DNA of 64,000 nt from Leptospira interrogans (GCF_900156205.1 NZ_FTNA01000001.1:186001-250000), one strand, 5' to 3'; counted from the first letter of the stretch, positions 26,444-37,043 are shown. The notes: generated from the letters alone by a model not told the origin. A program made the numbers and translations.

Positions 26444-28018
26444 TTAAAACATTTCCGTTGTAGTATCAAATACACAAACCCGATTTCTTCCCAAAGTTTT
26501 TGCTTGATACAATGCTTGATCAGCGCAAGCAAACGCATTTTCTAAACCACTACCACTACTCTTTCCGCTTTTTCCTTCAGAAATTCCAATACTTAGAGTG
26601 ACCGGTTTTCCATCTTTAAGTACAACCTTACTTTCAACTTCTTTACGAAGGTGTTCTGCAATATTTATTGAATCTTCCGGAGTAACCCCAAAAAGAAAAA
26701 CTGCAAATTCCTCTCCACCCCAACGACATACCACATCAGTTTGACGTATATTAGCGCTTAGTATTTGAGAAACCTTAATTAGAATTCTATCCCCGGTATC
26801 ATGTCCAAACCGATCGTTTACTTGTTTAAAATGATCTATATCGATCATCAAAATCGTCCACGATTGTCCGTGACGATGAATCGTCACCAAAGACTTTTGT
26901 GTAAGTTTTAAAAAGCCGCGTCGGTTTGCAATTCCAGTCAGAGGATCTGTATGAATCATTTTTGAAACCTGTTCCATAGACGCTTTCAATTTTATGTATA
27001 AAATGGAAACGATCCCGAGAGTGCATATCAACCCCCAAAATGGAAGTAGATTTAAGATAACCGAAAATAAAAATTCTACCGCCGAAATTCGATGTACCAA
27101 TCGCACTTCTTGATCTTTGATTTCGAAAAAAGCCCAATAGTATCCTTCTTGTAAAAAAATTTTTTCCGAAGGTCCACTTGGGAGTTGAATCGTTGAATCA
27201 TTTATATCAATCCAAGATTCCTTTGCGATGATCTTATTATTTTCATCTATAAGAATACTTTCCCCTATACAATCGCCTACAGCTAAAACTCTACGCATTG
27301 CATCAAGACCTATATCAATTGCTGCGACTCCAATAAATTGATCTCTAAAATATACTGGTTCGGAAATAGTGATCATTAATCCTTGTCCACCAATATCATT
27401 GTAAAGCTCCGATATGACTTGTTTACGCTGAGGATTCGTTTTAGGAGTTGCCTGAACCCAAAAAGGTCTTTGATAAAGACCTTCATTAAAAATATCTTTA
27501 TACGGCTTCAATGTAGGCGCAAAATAAAGAAACTTCTGTGCAGATAAATAATAGGCCCAAACCACTTCACTTTGTGTTTCTGTTTCTACCAAGGTTTCAA
27601 ATTGCCCACCGAGTCCCAAAGCAGCTTCTACTTCTCTTAAAAAAAACGGAGTTATAGAAGCGGAAGTTGCTAAAAATTCAGAAGTAGAAGAATTTGTTTT
27701 TATCTGATTTCTATTTCCAAAAATTTTTAAACTGGAGTATTTCTTAAATTTGTGAAGCACACGTTTATCTAAAATAGAATCTTCATAATAGTCCATAGAA
27801 TGAGAGATTGAAAGTTTTAGAGCCCTGGTTTGATTACTGATCCTTCGAATATAATCCTGAGTTACTCTCGCTCTCATCCATACGACACGATGAATTTCAC
27901 TTTGTATCTGTTTTACTTCGTAAACAAACGTTCCAATCATCAAAATCGGGATAACGGCTAAGACCATAAGAATCTTCTTTTTTTGTATCCTTGATTCGTT
28001 TTGTTGATATACGTTCAT
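26444..28018 (-). CDS. Membrane diguanylate cyclase, Cache sensor plus GGDEF (paralogue)
   Basis: A 524-residue paralogue of the next gene downstream, co-oriented and 375 bp away. It has an N-terminal helix (about residues 14-32), a periplasmic Cache-like sensor (RPFWVQATPKTNP and [29 protein letters not shown]), a second helix (about 315-335) and a GGDEF domain with GGEEF and the RxxD inhibitory site (RQTD) five residues upstream. The cyclase domains are much more alike than the sensor domains, so the pair probably responds to different signals but feeds the same c-di-GMP pool. It is transcribed divergently from a hybrid histidine kinase. Confidence 0.9.
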   Translation of the reverse strand: MNVYQQNESRIQKKKILMVLAVIPILMIGTFVYEVKQIQSEIHRVVWMRARVTQDYIRRISNQTRALKLSISHSMDYYEDSILDKRVLHKFKKYSSLKIFGNRNQIKTNSSTSEFLATSASITPFFLREVEAALGLGGQFETLVETETQSEVVWAYYLSAQKFLYFAPTLKPYKDIFNEGLYQRPFWVQATPKTNPQRKQVISELYNDIGGQGLMITISEPVYFRDQFIGVAAIDIGLDAMRRVLAVGDCIGESILIDENNKIIAKESWIDINDSTIQLPSGPSEKIFLQEGYYWAFFEIKDQEVRLVHRISAVEFLFSVILNLLPFWGLICTLGIVSILYIKLKASMEQVSKMIHTDPLTGIANRRGFLKLTQKSLVTIHRHGQSWTILMIDIDHFKQVNDRFGHDTGDRILIKVSQILSANIRQTDVVCRWGGEEFAVFLFGVTPEDSINIAEHLRKEVESKVVLKDGKPVTLSIGISEGKSGKSSGSGLENAFACADQALYQAKTLGRNRVCVFDTTTEMF

Positions 28019-28549
28019 TTCAGTTCAGGCTCTTCTCGAATACAGAATCTTATAGAATTTGATTCTTCGCAAATGTTTATTGAATTTGATTTTGATTAAA
28101 AAGTACCATTCTATATTTTAAGAATACTTTTGGATATTGGGAATAAAACAAAATCCTCAAAAACGTCATTTTTCCTAGTTAGTTTGGTAATACAAAAAAC
28201 GAACGATTTTTAAAAAATAGAACTTAAGCCGGGATTACCTAATCCCTAAGAATAGAGTTTTATTCATTTTCATACAAATCCGGATTTAGAGTTTAGAGGT
28301 TAAAATCTTAGGTATTTTTGTTTTATAGTTCTAAATAATTTTCTACTATACAGTGATTCATCCTAAGTCACGCGTTTGAACTGGCCTTTCCACAAGTCAG
28401 TTTAAATTTTGATATGATGAAACAGAAAAATATTTCCCTATCAAGAAAACTTTGAATCAGATTTTTTGAATATTTTTAAAATTGAATCGCAATCATCGGG
28501 ATTTTTTGCCATAATTCACCTTACCATTAAAAAGGAATTATTGTCAAAA
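28019..28549. other. Divergent intergenic region with a palindrome
   Basis: Lies between the cyclase (minus) and the hybrid kinase (plus). The only distinctive feature is GGGATTACCTAATCCC at 28231-28246, a 7-bp perfect inverted repeat with a 2-bp centre, a possible operator. No repeat family copies and no ORF were recognised. Confidence 0.4.
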
Positions 28550-31075
28550 ATGATAAAGTCTTTGCGTATTTCCTGCATATTTTTCATTCTAATTTCTTTT
28601 CTTACTTTTTTATTGAACTGTTCTCAATTTAAACAAAACAATCCTATTGCTTCTAATGGTGTCATTGATTTATCTACTTGGAATCCTAATATTGAATCGA
28701 TTAATCTAAAAGGAAATTGGGAATTTTGTTGGGATCAATGGATTCCGCCAAATGCAGAAGAATCTCAATGGAAAGAAAATTGTAACGGATTTTATCCAGT
28801 TCCTGCTTATTGGAAATTTTATAATATTCCCGGAAAAAATTTATCTCCTTTTGGTAAGGCTACGTATCGATTAAAAGTAATTTTACCAACCTCTTTTCAC
28901 GATTCTTATGGTATTCGATGGACCGAAATCTTATCTGCATTTCAAATTTTTATAAACAATAAATCCGTTGCACAAATTGGTGTTTTGGGAACGGACTTCA
29001 ATACCATGACTCCAAAACTCAAACCAGACAGGACAGAAATTGGTCCACAAAACAACCAAATGACGATCGTCATTTGGGTTTCGAATTTCAATCATCAAAA
29101 TCATGGTTTTTGGCAACCTATTTATTTAGGTAAATGGGAAATCATCAGAAATACTCAAGTGAGCCATCTCATGATGGACATCGCAAGTTTTGCATCTGTA
29201 GCTTTAATTGGATTTTATCATTTGGTTTTATTCCTTTTTAGAACACGTTCGAAGGAATATTTATTTTTTGGACTTTTTTGTATTTCAATGGGGATCCGTC
29301 AGCTTAGCGTTGAAGATCACGCTTTTATAATATTCTTTCCTGATATAGATTTTGATTTTTACATTCGTTTTATATATTTTACGGTTCTATCAATTGGAAT
29401 CTTTATGTGTATGTTTATCAAATCTTTATTTCCGGAGGAAGTTTCTTCTTTTTTTATTAACTCGGCAATTGGAGTTTTTGGTTGTTCGAGTTTTACATTA
29501 GCTTTGCCTGTTCGAGTTTTTACTGAATTCTTTAGTATTATCTTTGTCTTAATTTCTTTTCTGCCCTTGGGCTTAACCACATATCTATTTAAAGCGCATA
29601 AAATGAAACGAAAAGGTGCTACTCTTATTCTAATCGCATATCTCATTTTTTCTACAGTAGTATTAAACGATATTCTTTTCACGTTAGGATATATTTCGAC
29701 CGGTTACATTTCCTATATTGGAATAACCGTTTTTATTTTTTTCCAAGCTGGAGTGTTAGCCCAACAGCTCACACAAGCTTTTAATCATTCAGAAGATTTG
29801 GCGCTGGAGTTAAAATCAACTTTACAAGAAAATATCGAAACTCACAACGAATTACTTGCACTGAAAGAATTACAAAATACAAACTTAGAATTTCAGGTTC
29901 AATCCAGAACGAGAGAATTACTCAAAGCGCGCGATGATGCCGAATTTGCAAATAAGGTTAAATCTCAATTTTTAGCCTCTATGAGCCATGAAATTAGAAC
30001 TCCTCTTAACGGTATCATCGGTTTGATCGAACAATTTAAATCGACTCCTCTAGACGAGAATCAACAGTATATTCGAAATTTGATTCAAAAAAGCGGAGAG
30101 AATCTTCTTAAGATTATCAACGATATTTTAGATTTTTCTAAATTAGAAGAGGATAAAATAAATTTAGAACTACACGAATTTTACTGGAAAGAAACCGTAG
30201 AAGAAACAATAGGTATTTTTCTTTATCAAGCAACTCAAAAAGGTCTTGTTTTATCGGTTGATTATTCTCCCGATTTTATAGACAAATCTGTGGGAGACAA
30301 ACGTAGGATTACACAAGTTCTTTCCAATCTGATTTCAAATGCGGTTAAATTTACCGATTCTGGTAAAATTCAAATTCGTGCGTTTTCTGAAAAGATAGAA
30401 ACAAAAATCGAATATAAGATTCAGGTAATAGACTCTGGAATTGGAATTCCTAGAGAAAAAATTGATTTGTTATTTCAAAAATTTTTTCAACTCGATTCGA
30501 GCATTTCAAGAAAATACGGTGGAACTGGTTTAGGCCTTGCAATTTCTAAAAAACTAGTCGAATTGATGAACGGTAAAATTCATGTATCTCAAAACAAATC
30601 TAAAGGTTCCACGTTTGAGTTTACGGTTTTATTATCCGAATTTGTTTCCAAGGATCATTCAACTTATCTTCCAGAAATCACAGATCTTTCTTCTTTATCT
30701 CCGGACACTTTTATTTTAATCGCCGAAGACGATTCTACCAACATTTTTCTTTTATCTGGTATTCTTAAAAAGCTCAAGATCAAATTTGAGTTGGCCAAAG
30801 ATGGCTTAGAAGCGATCACAAAGGTCAGAGTTTCAAGATTCGATTTGATTTTTATGGATATAAACATGCCTCATTTGGATGGGATCAGTGCTTCTAACTT
30901 TATTTTGACGGATCCCATGATTTCTCCTAAACCTGTAATCATCGCAGTAACTGCAGACGTTCTTCAAGAAGATAAAATCAAATGTAGACAAGCGGGAATG
31001 TCTGATTTTTTAGGAAAACCTTATTACAAAAAAGATATAGAACAAATGATCTATAAATGGCTCGTAATTCATTGA
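28550..31075 (+). CDS. 7TMR-DISM-like hybrid sensor histidine kinase
   Basis: About 841 residues from the ATG at 28550, which has an aaaaagga site about 12 bp upstream; a TTG at 28466 is a weaker alternative. The N-terminus (MIKSLRISCIFFILISFLTFLLNC) looks like a lipoprotein signal. It is followed by an extracytoplasmic beta-rich domain (to about residue 200, jelly-roll-like with GNWEF and YRLKV strands), seven hydrophobic helices (about 210-400), a coiled coil, then HisKA with H480 in MSHEIRTPLNG and HATPase (NLISNAVKFTD, DSGIGIP, GGTGLGLAI). The C-terminal receiver has ED pairs and D770 (FMDINMP) and K in LGKPY. No output domain, so a separate partner must receive the phosphate; the REC-EAL protein is a nearby candidate. 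Confidence 0.9.
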   Translation: MIKSLRISCIFFILISFLTFLLNCSQFKQNNPIASNGVIDLSTWNPNIESINLKGNWEFCWDQWIPPNAEESQWKENCNGFYPVPAYWKFYNIPGKNLSPFGKATYRLKVILPTSFHDSYGIRWTEILSAFQIFINNKSVAQIGVLGTDFNTMTPKLKPDRTEIGPQNNQMTIVIWVSNFNHQNHGFWQPIYLGKWEIIRNTQVSHLMMDIASFASVALIGFYHLVLFLFRTRSKEYLFFGLFCISMGIRQLSVEDHAFIIFFPDIDFDFYIRFIYFTVLSIGIFMCMFIKSLFPEEVSSFFINSAIGVFGCSSFTLALPVRVFTEFFSIIFVLISFLPLGLTTYLFKAHKMKRKGATLILIAYLIFSTVVLNDILFTLGYISTGYISYIGITVFIFFQAGVLAQQLTQAFNHSEDLALELKSTLQENIETHNELLALKELQNTNLEFQVQSRTRELLKARDDAEFANKVKSQFLASMSHEIRTPLNGIIGLIEQFKSTPLDENQQYIRNLIQKSGENLLKIINDILDFSKLEEDKINLELHEFYWKETVEETIGIFLYQATQKGLVLSVDYSPDFIDKSVGDKRRITQVLSNLISNAVKFTDSGKIQIRAFSEKIETKIEYKIQVIDSGIGIPREKIDLLFQKFFQLDSSISRKYGGTGLGLAISKKLVELMNGKIHVSQNKSKGSTFEFTVLLSEFVSKDHSTYLPEITDLSSLSPDTFILIAEDDSTNIFLLSGILKKLKIKFELAKDGLEAITKVRVSRFDLIFMDINMPHLDGISASNFILTDPMISPKPVIIAVTADVLQEDKIKCRQAGMSDFLGKPYYKKDIEQMIYKWLVIH

Positions 31076-31557
31076 TAATATTCAAAAAGATATTTAAATA
31101 TTATAATTTCTTTTAATTATAATATACCCATTCCAAAGACAATAGATTAACCTACTTTTTTTCGGTAAAATAAAATGTGTGTACTATAACTCTTACAAAT
31201 TTTTATAAAATTGAATACCGTGGGATCTTAATTACAAGGCTCTATTTCAATACAAGATATTGAACATTCTGTTATAGTTTTTAAGTGATCTTATCCAAAA
31301 ATCTGTAAATCACTATAGACGTAATTTGTAGGAACTATCACAAATTACGATGTTACGAATAAACCCTAAAACTGTAGAAACTCATACTTTCAGAAAATTC
31401 TTTCTCATTTCCTCACACAGAACTCGTACTAATTTAAATCACCCCAAAACGACTCGGTAAGTTTTTATAACTTATACTTTTTGAAACGCGCACATTCTTG
31501 AACCGAGTCTTATAGAAAGCTCAATTATAAATGTTTTGAGACTGAGCTTAGATTTTT
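31076..31557. other. Intergenic gap with B and C elements
   Basis: A degenerate B-like segment spans about 31183-31281, with tttttataaaattgaatacc and atacaagatattgaac. A reversed family C copy follows at 31312-31440. The rest is AT-rich with no ORF. Confidence 0.5.
31312..31440 (-). repeat. Family C element, reversed (copy C5)
   Basis: Reads gtaggaactatcacaaatta, cgatgttacgaataaaccct, gtagaaactcatactttcag, aaaattctttctcatttcc and ends near cacagaactcgtactaattt, the reverse complement of the C order. Confidence 0.65.
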
Positions 31558-32259
31558 CTATTCAATAGATTCTAATTTCTTTTTTGCCAATTCATAAATA
31601 ATCTGAAATTGTTCTGGAGTCATTTTATTTTGCGCTCCCACAAGAGAATTTTCAATTTCACTATGATTATGCAAGTAAGGAACATTCAATTTTTGTAAAT
31701 CACTCGGAGTAATATAAATCGTTTTATCTCCTTTGGCTACGGATAAATAATCCGCATCATTAATTTTTTTAGAGTGATTTTGATGATTTTCTAATTCTAT
31801 CCGCCCTTCACAATGACAAGTAAACGTCATATCTCCGTAAACCGAAGTGTAAAATTTAGTTCCTCTCACACCGGCAGTCGTAGTAGGAGTATGAAGATTC
31901 ATTTTTTCTCCTTTTAATAATTTATTTGTTAAAATCCAAGAGCTTCCTTTATCCTGAAAAAAGTTTTTTTCATCCGATGATTCCTTTACTTGAAATTTAG
32001 AATCCGACTGAACTTCTATTACAGTCGAATTCTCTCCAAAAACAAGAGTAGCGACCGATTTAGGTCCAGTCAAAATTACATCTCCGTTTAAAATCTCTTG
32101 AGAGACAATCGCCTTGAACTTTTGTTCTCCTCTTTGAACGGAAATTTCGCCTTTTAGAAACGCAATTCTTCCTTTGGTTTGATCTGATTTATTTTCTTTA
32201 CAATGAAAACTTAAGACGATCAGACCCACTAAAACAAATAATATAGATATTTTTTTCAT
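31558..32259 (-). CDS. FecR-domain lipoprotein
   Basis: A 233-residue protein with a lipoprotein signal peptide ([20 protein letters not shown], Cys 20). Residues about 28-160 match a FecR-like domain: [44 protein letters not shown] and [17 protein letters not shown]. In Leptospira such FecR-domain lipoproteins are common and are not necessarily linked to iron; the original FecR transmits an iron-citrate signal to a sigma factor. No sigma factor or TonB receptor gene is adjacent, so no such role is inferred. GGAG upstream supports the start. Confidence 0.8.
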   Translation of the reverse strand: MKKISILFVLVGLIVLSFHCKENKSDQTKGRIAFLKGEISVQRGEQKFKAIVSQEILNGDVILTGPKSVATLVFGENSTVIEVQSDSKFQVKESSDEKNFFQDKGSSWILTNKLLKGEKMNLHTPTTTAGVRGTKFYTSVYGDMTFTCHCEGRIELENHQNHSKKINDADYLSVAKGDKTIYITPSDLQKLNVPYLHNHSEIENSLVGAQNKMTPEQFQIIYELAKKKLESIE

Positions 32260-32301
32260 AAATTTTGTACTCCGAATTTTAAACGATCTTCTATATGAGG
32301 T

Positions 32302-32709
32302 TTATTTTCGCAACAAGGTTCCTGCCAGATAACCCATAGGTAAATATGCACCCACTAAATCTAAGACGGTAAACCATAAAGGTGAAGGCAGCATCATTAC
32401 ATTTGCAATTCCACCGATTAGAAAAAGGAATCCAATTCCCATAGCAAGCTTAACCTTGTGATTGAAACTTACCTTTGCAGTCAACAACGCCCCAGCAAAA
32501 GTACCAAGTGCATGAGCTAAAAACGGTAAAATAAAATGTTTAGGTTCGAATAAATGTAGGGATGACCTCAGTCCTTCCATTGTAGTCACATCTACCCCAG
32601 TAGGAGGAGGAATGATATGCCCACTGACCATGATAATTCCCATGTTTACGATGCTACCAAAAACGGCTCCCGCGACCAAAGCAATGATGTTTTGAACGAT
32701 CGGATTCAT
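32302..32709 (-). CDS. Small four-helix membrane protein of unknown function
   Basis: A 135-residue protein with hydrophobic segments at about residues 8-30, 60-80, 88-106 and 112-132, and Gly-rich helices. I do not recognise the family. A proline-rich loop (GHIIPPPTGVD) follows the first helix. The gene is upstream of the FecR lipoprotein on the same strand with a 42-bp gap, so they may share a transcript, but the functional link is unknown. An AGGA ribosome binding site precedes the ATG. Confidence 0.7.
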   Translation of the reverse strand: MNPIVQNIIALVAGAVFGSIVNMGIIMVSGHIIPPPTGVDVTTMEGLRSSLHLFEPKHFILPFLAHALGTFAGALLTAKVSFNHKVKLAMGIGFLFLIGGIANVMMLPSPLWFTVLDLVGAYLPMGYLAGTLLRK

Positions 32710-32991
32710 ATTCTATTGTCCTAATTTTATTTTTTGAACCAATTGACTTACTACTTATTTTACAACTCTTATGGATCGATTTTTTTACTACAAAAAAACA
32801 AAATGTAGCTTTAAATCTTATATTTCAGAGCCTAACTACGTTTGTGAAATTTATAATATGAGGGCAATGTTTTTATTTTTGGAAATTTCAATAAAATGAA
32901 TTTTTAATTTGATGAGAACCGCAGAACAACGATTTAATGCAAAAATTTAATTTTAAGACCAATGGAATAAAAAATAGTGTCTAAATAACAA

Positions 32992-33996
32992 TTATTTCAA
33001 TTTTAAAGAAGAAAAAGTTTTTACCCAATCTTTTTTTAGGTATTCGAAAATTTTATGTTTATTAACCCGAGCATCTCTTCTTCCAAGTTCATAGGCTTTT
33101 CTAACTCCAACTGGATCCGTATAATCGAAAGAAGTAATCGGTAAAGGCTCTGAAGGAGTTTGTAAATAACATCTTTCTAAAAGTTTTGGATCTTTTCCCA
33201 CAATCGTAGTAGGTTCATAATAAATTCCGATCGTCTTTTTATCAGGAGGGAACGCTTCCAAAAGTAAATTGTTGGTAAGTCCGCCATCGAAATAATATTC
33301 TCTTTCAAGAGTTTGAACCGAAACAACCGGAGGAACAGATGAGGAGTTGAGAATAATTTGCTCTACCGTTTGTTCATTGTCGAAATCTTTTTCCGTAAAT
33401 AAGACTTCCTTCATATTCCAATTTCTGAGTACTCTTTGCATCCTTTCCGTATTTAAACCGCGTTTTCTATCTCTTTCGTCCTCTAAAAAAGCTTTTGCGG
33501 TTTCTGCAATTAATCTTGCCAATCTAAATTTATTTTTTAGAGAATCTTCCTTTGGGATCGCCCTCAAAGTGTGAATATATACCTTAACCCCAGATTGAAT
33601 GATTTTTTGAAAATCCATACCAAATCGAATCGTTTTTCGATACATCTCTTCATGCGGGAAAGCTCTTTCTCCTTTAAAAAGTCGGCTCCAATAAAAGTTA
33701 GCTGGATTTTTTCGAACTATATTTTCAAAGAAAGCAACACATTCCTCCTCGTCTCCACAAATTAAACAGAGTACCATCGCGGCACCGGCAGAGACTCCCG
33801 ACACTTCCTTAAACTTTAAACCCCAAGATTTGATCTCATGCCCAAAACCCAATCCATAAAAAGCCTTACATCCACCTCCGGCGATCGCAAAACAAATTTC
33901 ATTTTCCAACCAAAGACCTTGGAATACTTCTCCCAATCGTTTTTGAGGTTCCTGTTTTTTTTCAAAGGCGACAGAATCGTCTAAAATGGGCGGCAT
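32992..33996 (-). CDS. Patatin-like phospholipase family protein
   Basis: A 334-residue protein without signal peptide. The patatin catalytic features are visible: the oxyanion-hole region IAGGGCKAFYGLG (around residues 38-50), the nucleophile elbow GVSAG with S69, and the catalytic Asp in FDGGLTNN (D237). Patatins are serine-aspartate lipid acyl hydrolases; some bacterial members are toxins delivered to hosts, others act on membrane lipids. The unusual Cys and Lys in GGGCKAF depart from the common GGGxRG oxyanion motif, so activity should not be assumed. GGAG 7 bp upstream supports the ATG. Stands alone upstream of a repeat-filled gap. Confidence 0.8.
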   Translation of the reverse strand: MPPILDDSVAFEKKQEPQKRLGEVFQGLWLENEICFAIAGGGCKAFYGLGFGHEIKSWGLKFKEVSGVSAGAAMVLCLICGDEEECVAFFENIVRKNPANFYWSRLFKGERAFPHEEMYRKTIRFGMDFQKIIQSGVKVYIHTLRAIPKEDSLKNKFRLARLIAETAKAFLEDERDRKRGLNTERMQRVLRNWNMKEVLFTEKDFDNEQTVEQIILNSSSVPPVVSVQTLEREYYFDGGLTNNLLLEAFPPDKKTIGIYYEPTTIVGKDPKLLERCYLQTPSEPLPITSFDYTDPVGVRKAYELGRRDARVNKHKIFEYLKKDWVKTFSSLKLK

Positions 33997-34112
33997 TCAT
34001 TTCTCCGAATTTATATTTTTACCATTTTCAGATCTCATTTACTTTTATGGAAAGAAATTATTTTATTTTGCCACTAAGACTATATAATAAAGTACTCAAT
34101 CGTTTACACTTC

Positions 34113-34346
34113 AATAACATAAATTCTGCATAAGAAAGTTTGGCAAATCCGGCATTGTTAGACCACTCTTTTAACTTCGATTAACAAATTGAGCATTCAC
34201 TTAAAAACAAAATCTTTTCCTGAATTCAATTTGTTATAGAACGCGATCCGCAGGGGAGCGTTTTGCTGAGTTTGAAAGAACGTTCTACTGAATTCCTCTA
34301 TCTTAGTCAACTTCGGATTGGATTATATCAAACTTACATTAAATAA
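34113..34346 (+). repeat. Family D element (copy D3)
   Basis: Left terminus aataacataaattctgcat, right terminus caaacttacattaaataac; inverted-repeat ends. Interior: gcaaatccggcattg, gttatagaacgcgatccg and gcgttttgctgagttt. Confidence 0.65.
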
Positions 34347-34537
34347 CACTTAGTCAGAATATTTACGGCTACTCAACTTTATAGTGAACAGTAGAGGACT
34401 TTTACGAGTTTGAGTTTAGATTCATTTGATTTATAAAAAGTATTTTAAATAAATCGAATACATTTTAATTTGAACTCAATTTCAAACACGAATGAATAGA
34501 ATTTTCAGTAGTCAAATTTCTTCCTTACGGAACTCAT

Positions 34538-34746
34538 ATTAATTAACCTGAGTTCGACATAAAAAAATCTGGGTTCCCTACGGCAAGCCGGACCGGGCTT
34601 TCAGCTCTGGTCAATAAATTGTATATAGTAAACATTATACAACAATCTTCTTTAGCTTCAATTTAGAACGCAATCATAGAGAAGCGTTCTGCTGAGCTTC
34701 CTCGCATCAACTCCTTTCACATTATACCGGACTCATATTAAATTAA
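34538..34746 (+). repeat. Family D element (copy D4)
   Basis: Left terminus attaattaacctgagttcg, right terminus ccggactcatattaaattaa; clear inverted repeats. Interior: acggcaagccgg, agctctggtcaataaat, atatagtaaacattatacaa and gaagcgttctgctgag. Confidence 0.7.
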
Positions 34747-34876
34747 AAACAAGTTATATTAGAACATTTTGTTTTTATTATATTTTTATTGGCAATTTAT
34801 CACTCAGGCTCATAAAAATAATCTCAAAAATTAGAGGCTTATTCTGCAAAGATGAAAAACTGCACTTAACTCGGAA

Positions 34877-36265
34877 TCATTGGCTTTTTTGAATATAACC
34901 TCTATGTTCCATCCAATCTCCCAAATATAAAGCTATCCAGCTAGAAATTAAGCCTGGGATCGAAGCTGGTATTTCTAATGAAAGTATATTACATAAAAAC
35001 CATGTACAAAATCCTACAATCATAGAAAATATAGCTCCGGTAGAAGTAGAATTTTTTCGAAAAAGCCCGGCGACAAGAGGGATAAACAAAGAAACAAGAC
35101 TCAAAGCAGACGCCTGAGATACTAATTCGTAAATATTACTTTTTGTATTTGCCATTGAAAGAGAGACTAACGTAATTGCTATCACGGAAAGTCTAAACAA
35201 CCGAAGAAGGGTTCTTTCACTCGTTTTTTTAAAAAAAGGGCGGATTACATTTTCCCCCAATACGGAGGCTGATGCAAGAATCGCTCCGCTGGCTGTACTC
35301 ATCACTGCGGACAATAGAGCCCCAAAAAACAAAATCTGAGTAAAAAGTCCAGTGTGGGTTAGTACGGTTTTGGGAAGAATCATCTGTGCGTCTTCTTTTG
35401 CAATTTCAGGATATATCTTTCTCGCACAAAGCACAGCAATCAAAGGTAGAAAAGCCACACTTAAATAAAAAAACGATCCTAATAAAGAAGAATAAACGGC
35501 TACTTTTTCAGACTTAGAAGCCATTACCCTTTGAAAAATATCTTGTTGTGGAATCGATCCTAAACCAATCGTCATCCAAGCCGCTATATATGCGAAAATA
35601 CTTTTAGCATTCATCTCAGGAAAAAATTTAAAAAAACCAGGTTTTGTAGATGCGAGTATCTTCTCGATTCCGCCCGCTTTAGAGCTTAGATCCCAAACTA
35701 GATAAGAAAGTCCTAATACGATTAAAACGGTTTGTAAAAAATCGGTAAGAGAAATCGCCCACATTCCTCCAATTACAGTATAAATCAAAACGACTCCGGC
35801 TCCCGCAATAATACCGGTAGACACGGGAATATCGGCTAACGAATGAAAGATGATTCCTAAAGCAACAAACTGCGCGGCAATCCAACCGAAATAGGAAGGA
35901 ATCATAAATACACTCGATAAAATTTCGGCTCTTCTTCCAAACCGATTTTTATAAAAGTCTCCAAAAGTAAGTATGTTCATTCTATAAAGGGGTCTTGCAA
36001 AAAATAAACCTACAAGAAATAGACAAAGGGCAGCGCCAAACGGATCTTCTATAACACCTAGAATTCCATCTTCCACAAAACGAGAAGAAGCCCCAAGTAA
36101 AGTTTCAGAGCCGAACCAAGTCGCAAACAAAGCGGAAGATGCAAGAAACAAAGGTAACCTTCTACCTGCGAGTACATAATCCTTTGAATCGCTTACAAAT
36201 CGAGAAGCAACCGCCCCGATTAGTATCGTAGTAAAGAGATAAAAAATAACTGATATTGCGAGCAA
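34877..36265 (-). CDS. Sodium/solute symporter (SSS) family transporter
   Basis: A 462-residue protein with about twelve to thirteen membrane helices and no large soluble domain, matching the SSS family (proline, pantothenate, sialic-acid and related sodium-coupled importers). Family features include the YVLAGRRLPLFLASSALFATWFGSETLLG segment near residues 30-58, GDFYKNRFGRRAEILSS (around 102-118) and the GGMWAISLTDFLQT motif (around 165-178). The substrate cannot be told from the sequence. The start is TTG at 36265, with AAGGAAA about 7 bp upstream. It has no obvious operon partners. Confidence 0.85.
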   Translation of the reverse strand: MLAISVIFYLFTTILIGAVASRFVSDSKDYVLAGRRLPLFLASSALFATWFGSETLLGASSRFVEDGILGVIEDPFGAALCLFLVGLFFARPLYRMNILTFGDFYKNRFGRRAEILSSVFMIPSYFGWIAAQFVALGIIFHSLADIPVSTGIIAGAGVVLIYTVIGGMWAISLTDFLQTVLIVLGLSYLVWDLSSKAGGIEKILASTKPGFFKFFPEMNAKSIFAYIAAWMTIGLGSIPQQDIFQRVMASKSEKVAVYSSLLGSFFYLSVAFLPLIAVLCARKIYPEIAKEDAQMILPKTVLTHTGLFTQILFFGALLSAVMSTASGAILASASVLGENVIRPFFKKTSERTLLRLFRLSVIAITLVSLSMANTKSNIYELVSQASALSLVSLFIPLVAGLFRKNSTSTGAIFSMIVGFCTWFLCNILSLEIPASIPGLISSWIALYLGDWMEHRGYIQKSQ

Positions 36266-36348
36266 CGAATTTCCTTGATTACCCCTTTCTTATGTTTCCC
36301 TCTGAAAAGCAACCAATTCTTATGTTACAAACAAGTTCGCTTTAAAAG

Positions 36349-36447
36349 AAACCTCTATAAAATGAATTTTCTAGCGAATAACAATCATAAAATCCCAATT
36401 TCATAAAGAAAATTGATGTTAAAACTTTTTTCCTATTTTATAGAGAT
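36349..36447. repeat. Family E element (copy E1) in the 36266-36671 gap
   Basis: AAACCTCTATAAAAT at the left is mirrored by ATTTTATAGAGA at the right, about 99 bp apart. The rest of the gap (36266-36671) has a C/D-type terminus (gttgaattcacgctaaac, about 36491-36508) and a ctacattttaaaattttg fragment near 36590; no other gene is seen. Confidence 0.6.
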
Positions 36448-36671
36448 CAACTTAAATTTAGAACTATAGAAAAATATCCCTTTCGCGTTATGTTGAATTC
36501 ACGCTAAACTTAATGACCGATTTTATCAAAGATAGAGAAGTTTTCAAAAATTGAATTTAATCGGAATTATTGACTTCTTTGAAGTAGATCCTACATTTTA
36601 AAATTTTGAAACAAAGTTCTTAAAAATTTTCCCTTTCGAATCCCACTATTTTTTTCGATATATAAACAAGA

Positions 36672-37043
36672 ATGTTTTCCAAAGATTTAGATTCTCCTCC
36701 AAATAAACCTATACAAGTACAACATTCCATTAAAAATAAATTCAAAATTAAAAGAATATTTGTCTTATTCTTTATCGTAGTAATTCCGTTAGACGTTACT
36801 TTTTTTAAACCTTTATTTTCTCAGACAAACCCTCAAGACATTGCAGAAACAAAACCTTTGTTGAGAGTTTTTCCATCTTATCGAAGGGAAGAATGTGACT
36901 GGGCAATCCGCTGGGACATTTGTTTAAGTTGTTTGAAAATCGGCAGACGATACGCACAAAAAATTCACTTTTATACTTCGGGTCCATACCGAGAACACGG
37001 ATGTTATTCGGAAGAAGAAGGATTTTTTTTAATGGAAGAATAA
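36672..37043 (+). CDS. Small exported protein of unknown function
   Basis: A 123-residue ORF. A basic segment and hydrophobic helix (about residues 27-50, IKRIFVLFFIVVIPLDVTFFKPLFS) could be an uncleaved anchor or a signal peptide with a long n-region. The remainder holds four Cys (CDWAIRWDICLSCLKIG, HGCYSEEE), possibly disulfide-bonded outside the cytoplasm. I do not recognise the family. There is no strong ribosome binding site, and the only support is ORF length, codon composition like its neighbours and the Cys pattern. Confidence 0.5.
   Translation: MFSKDLDSPPNKPIQVQHSIKNKFKIKRIFVLFFIVVIPLDVTFFKPLFSQTNPQDIAETKPLLRVFPSYRREECDWAIRWDICLSCLKIGRRYAQKIHFYTSGPYREHGCYSEEEGFFLMEE

Larger units (their letters stand above)
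33997..34876. other. Gap filled by two family D elements
   Basis: Besides D copies at 34113-34346 and 34538-34746, a B-like remnant (actatataataaagtactc) is at about 34079-34100. No ORF. The promoter of the patatin gene presumably lies at the left end. Confidence 0.5.
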
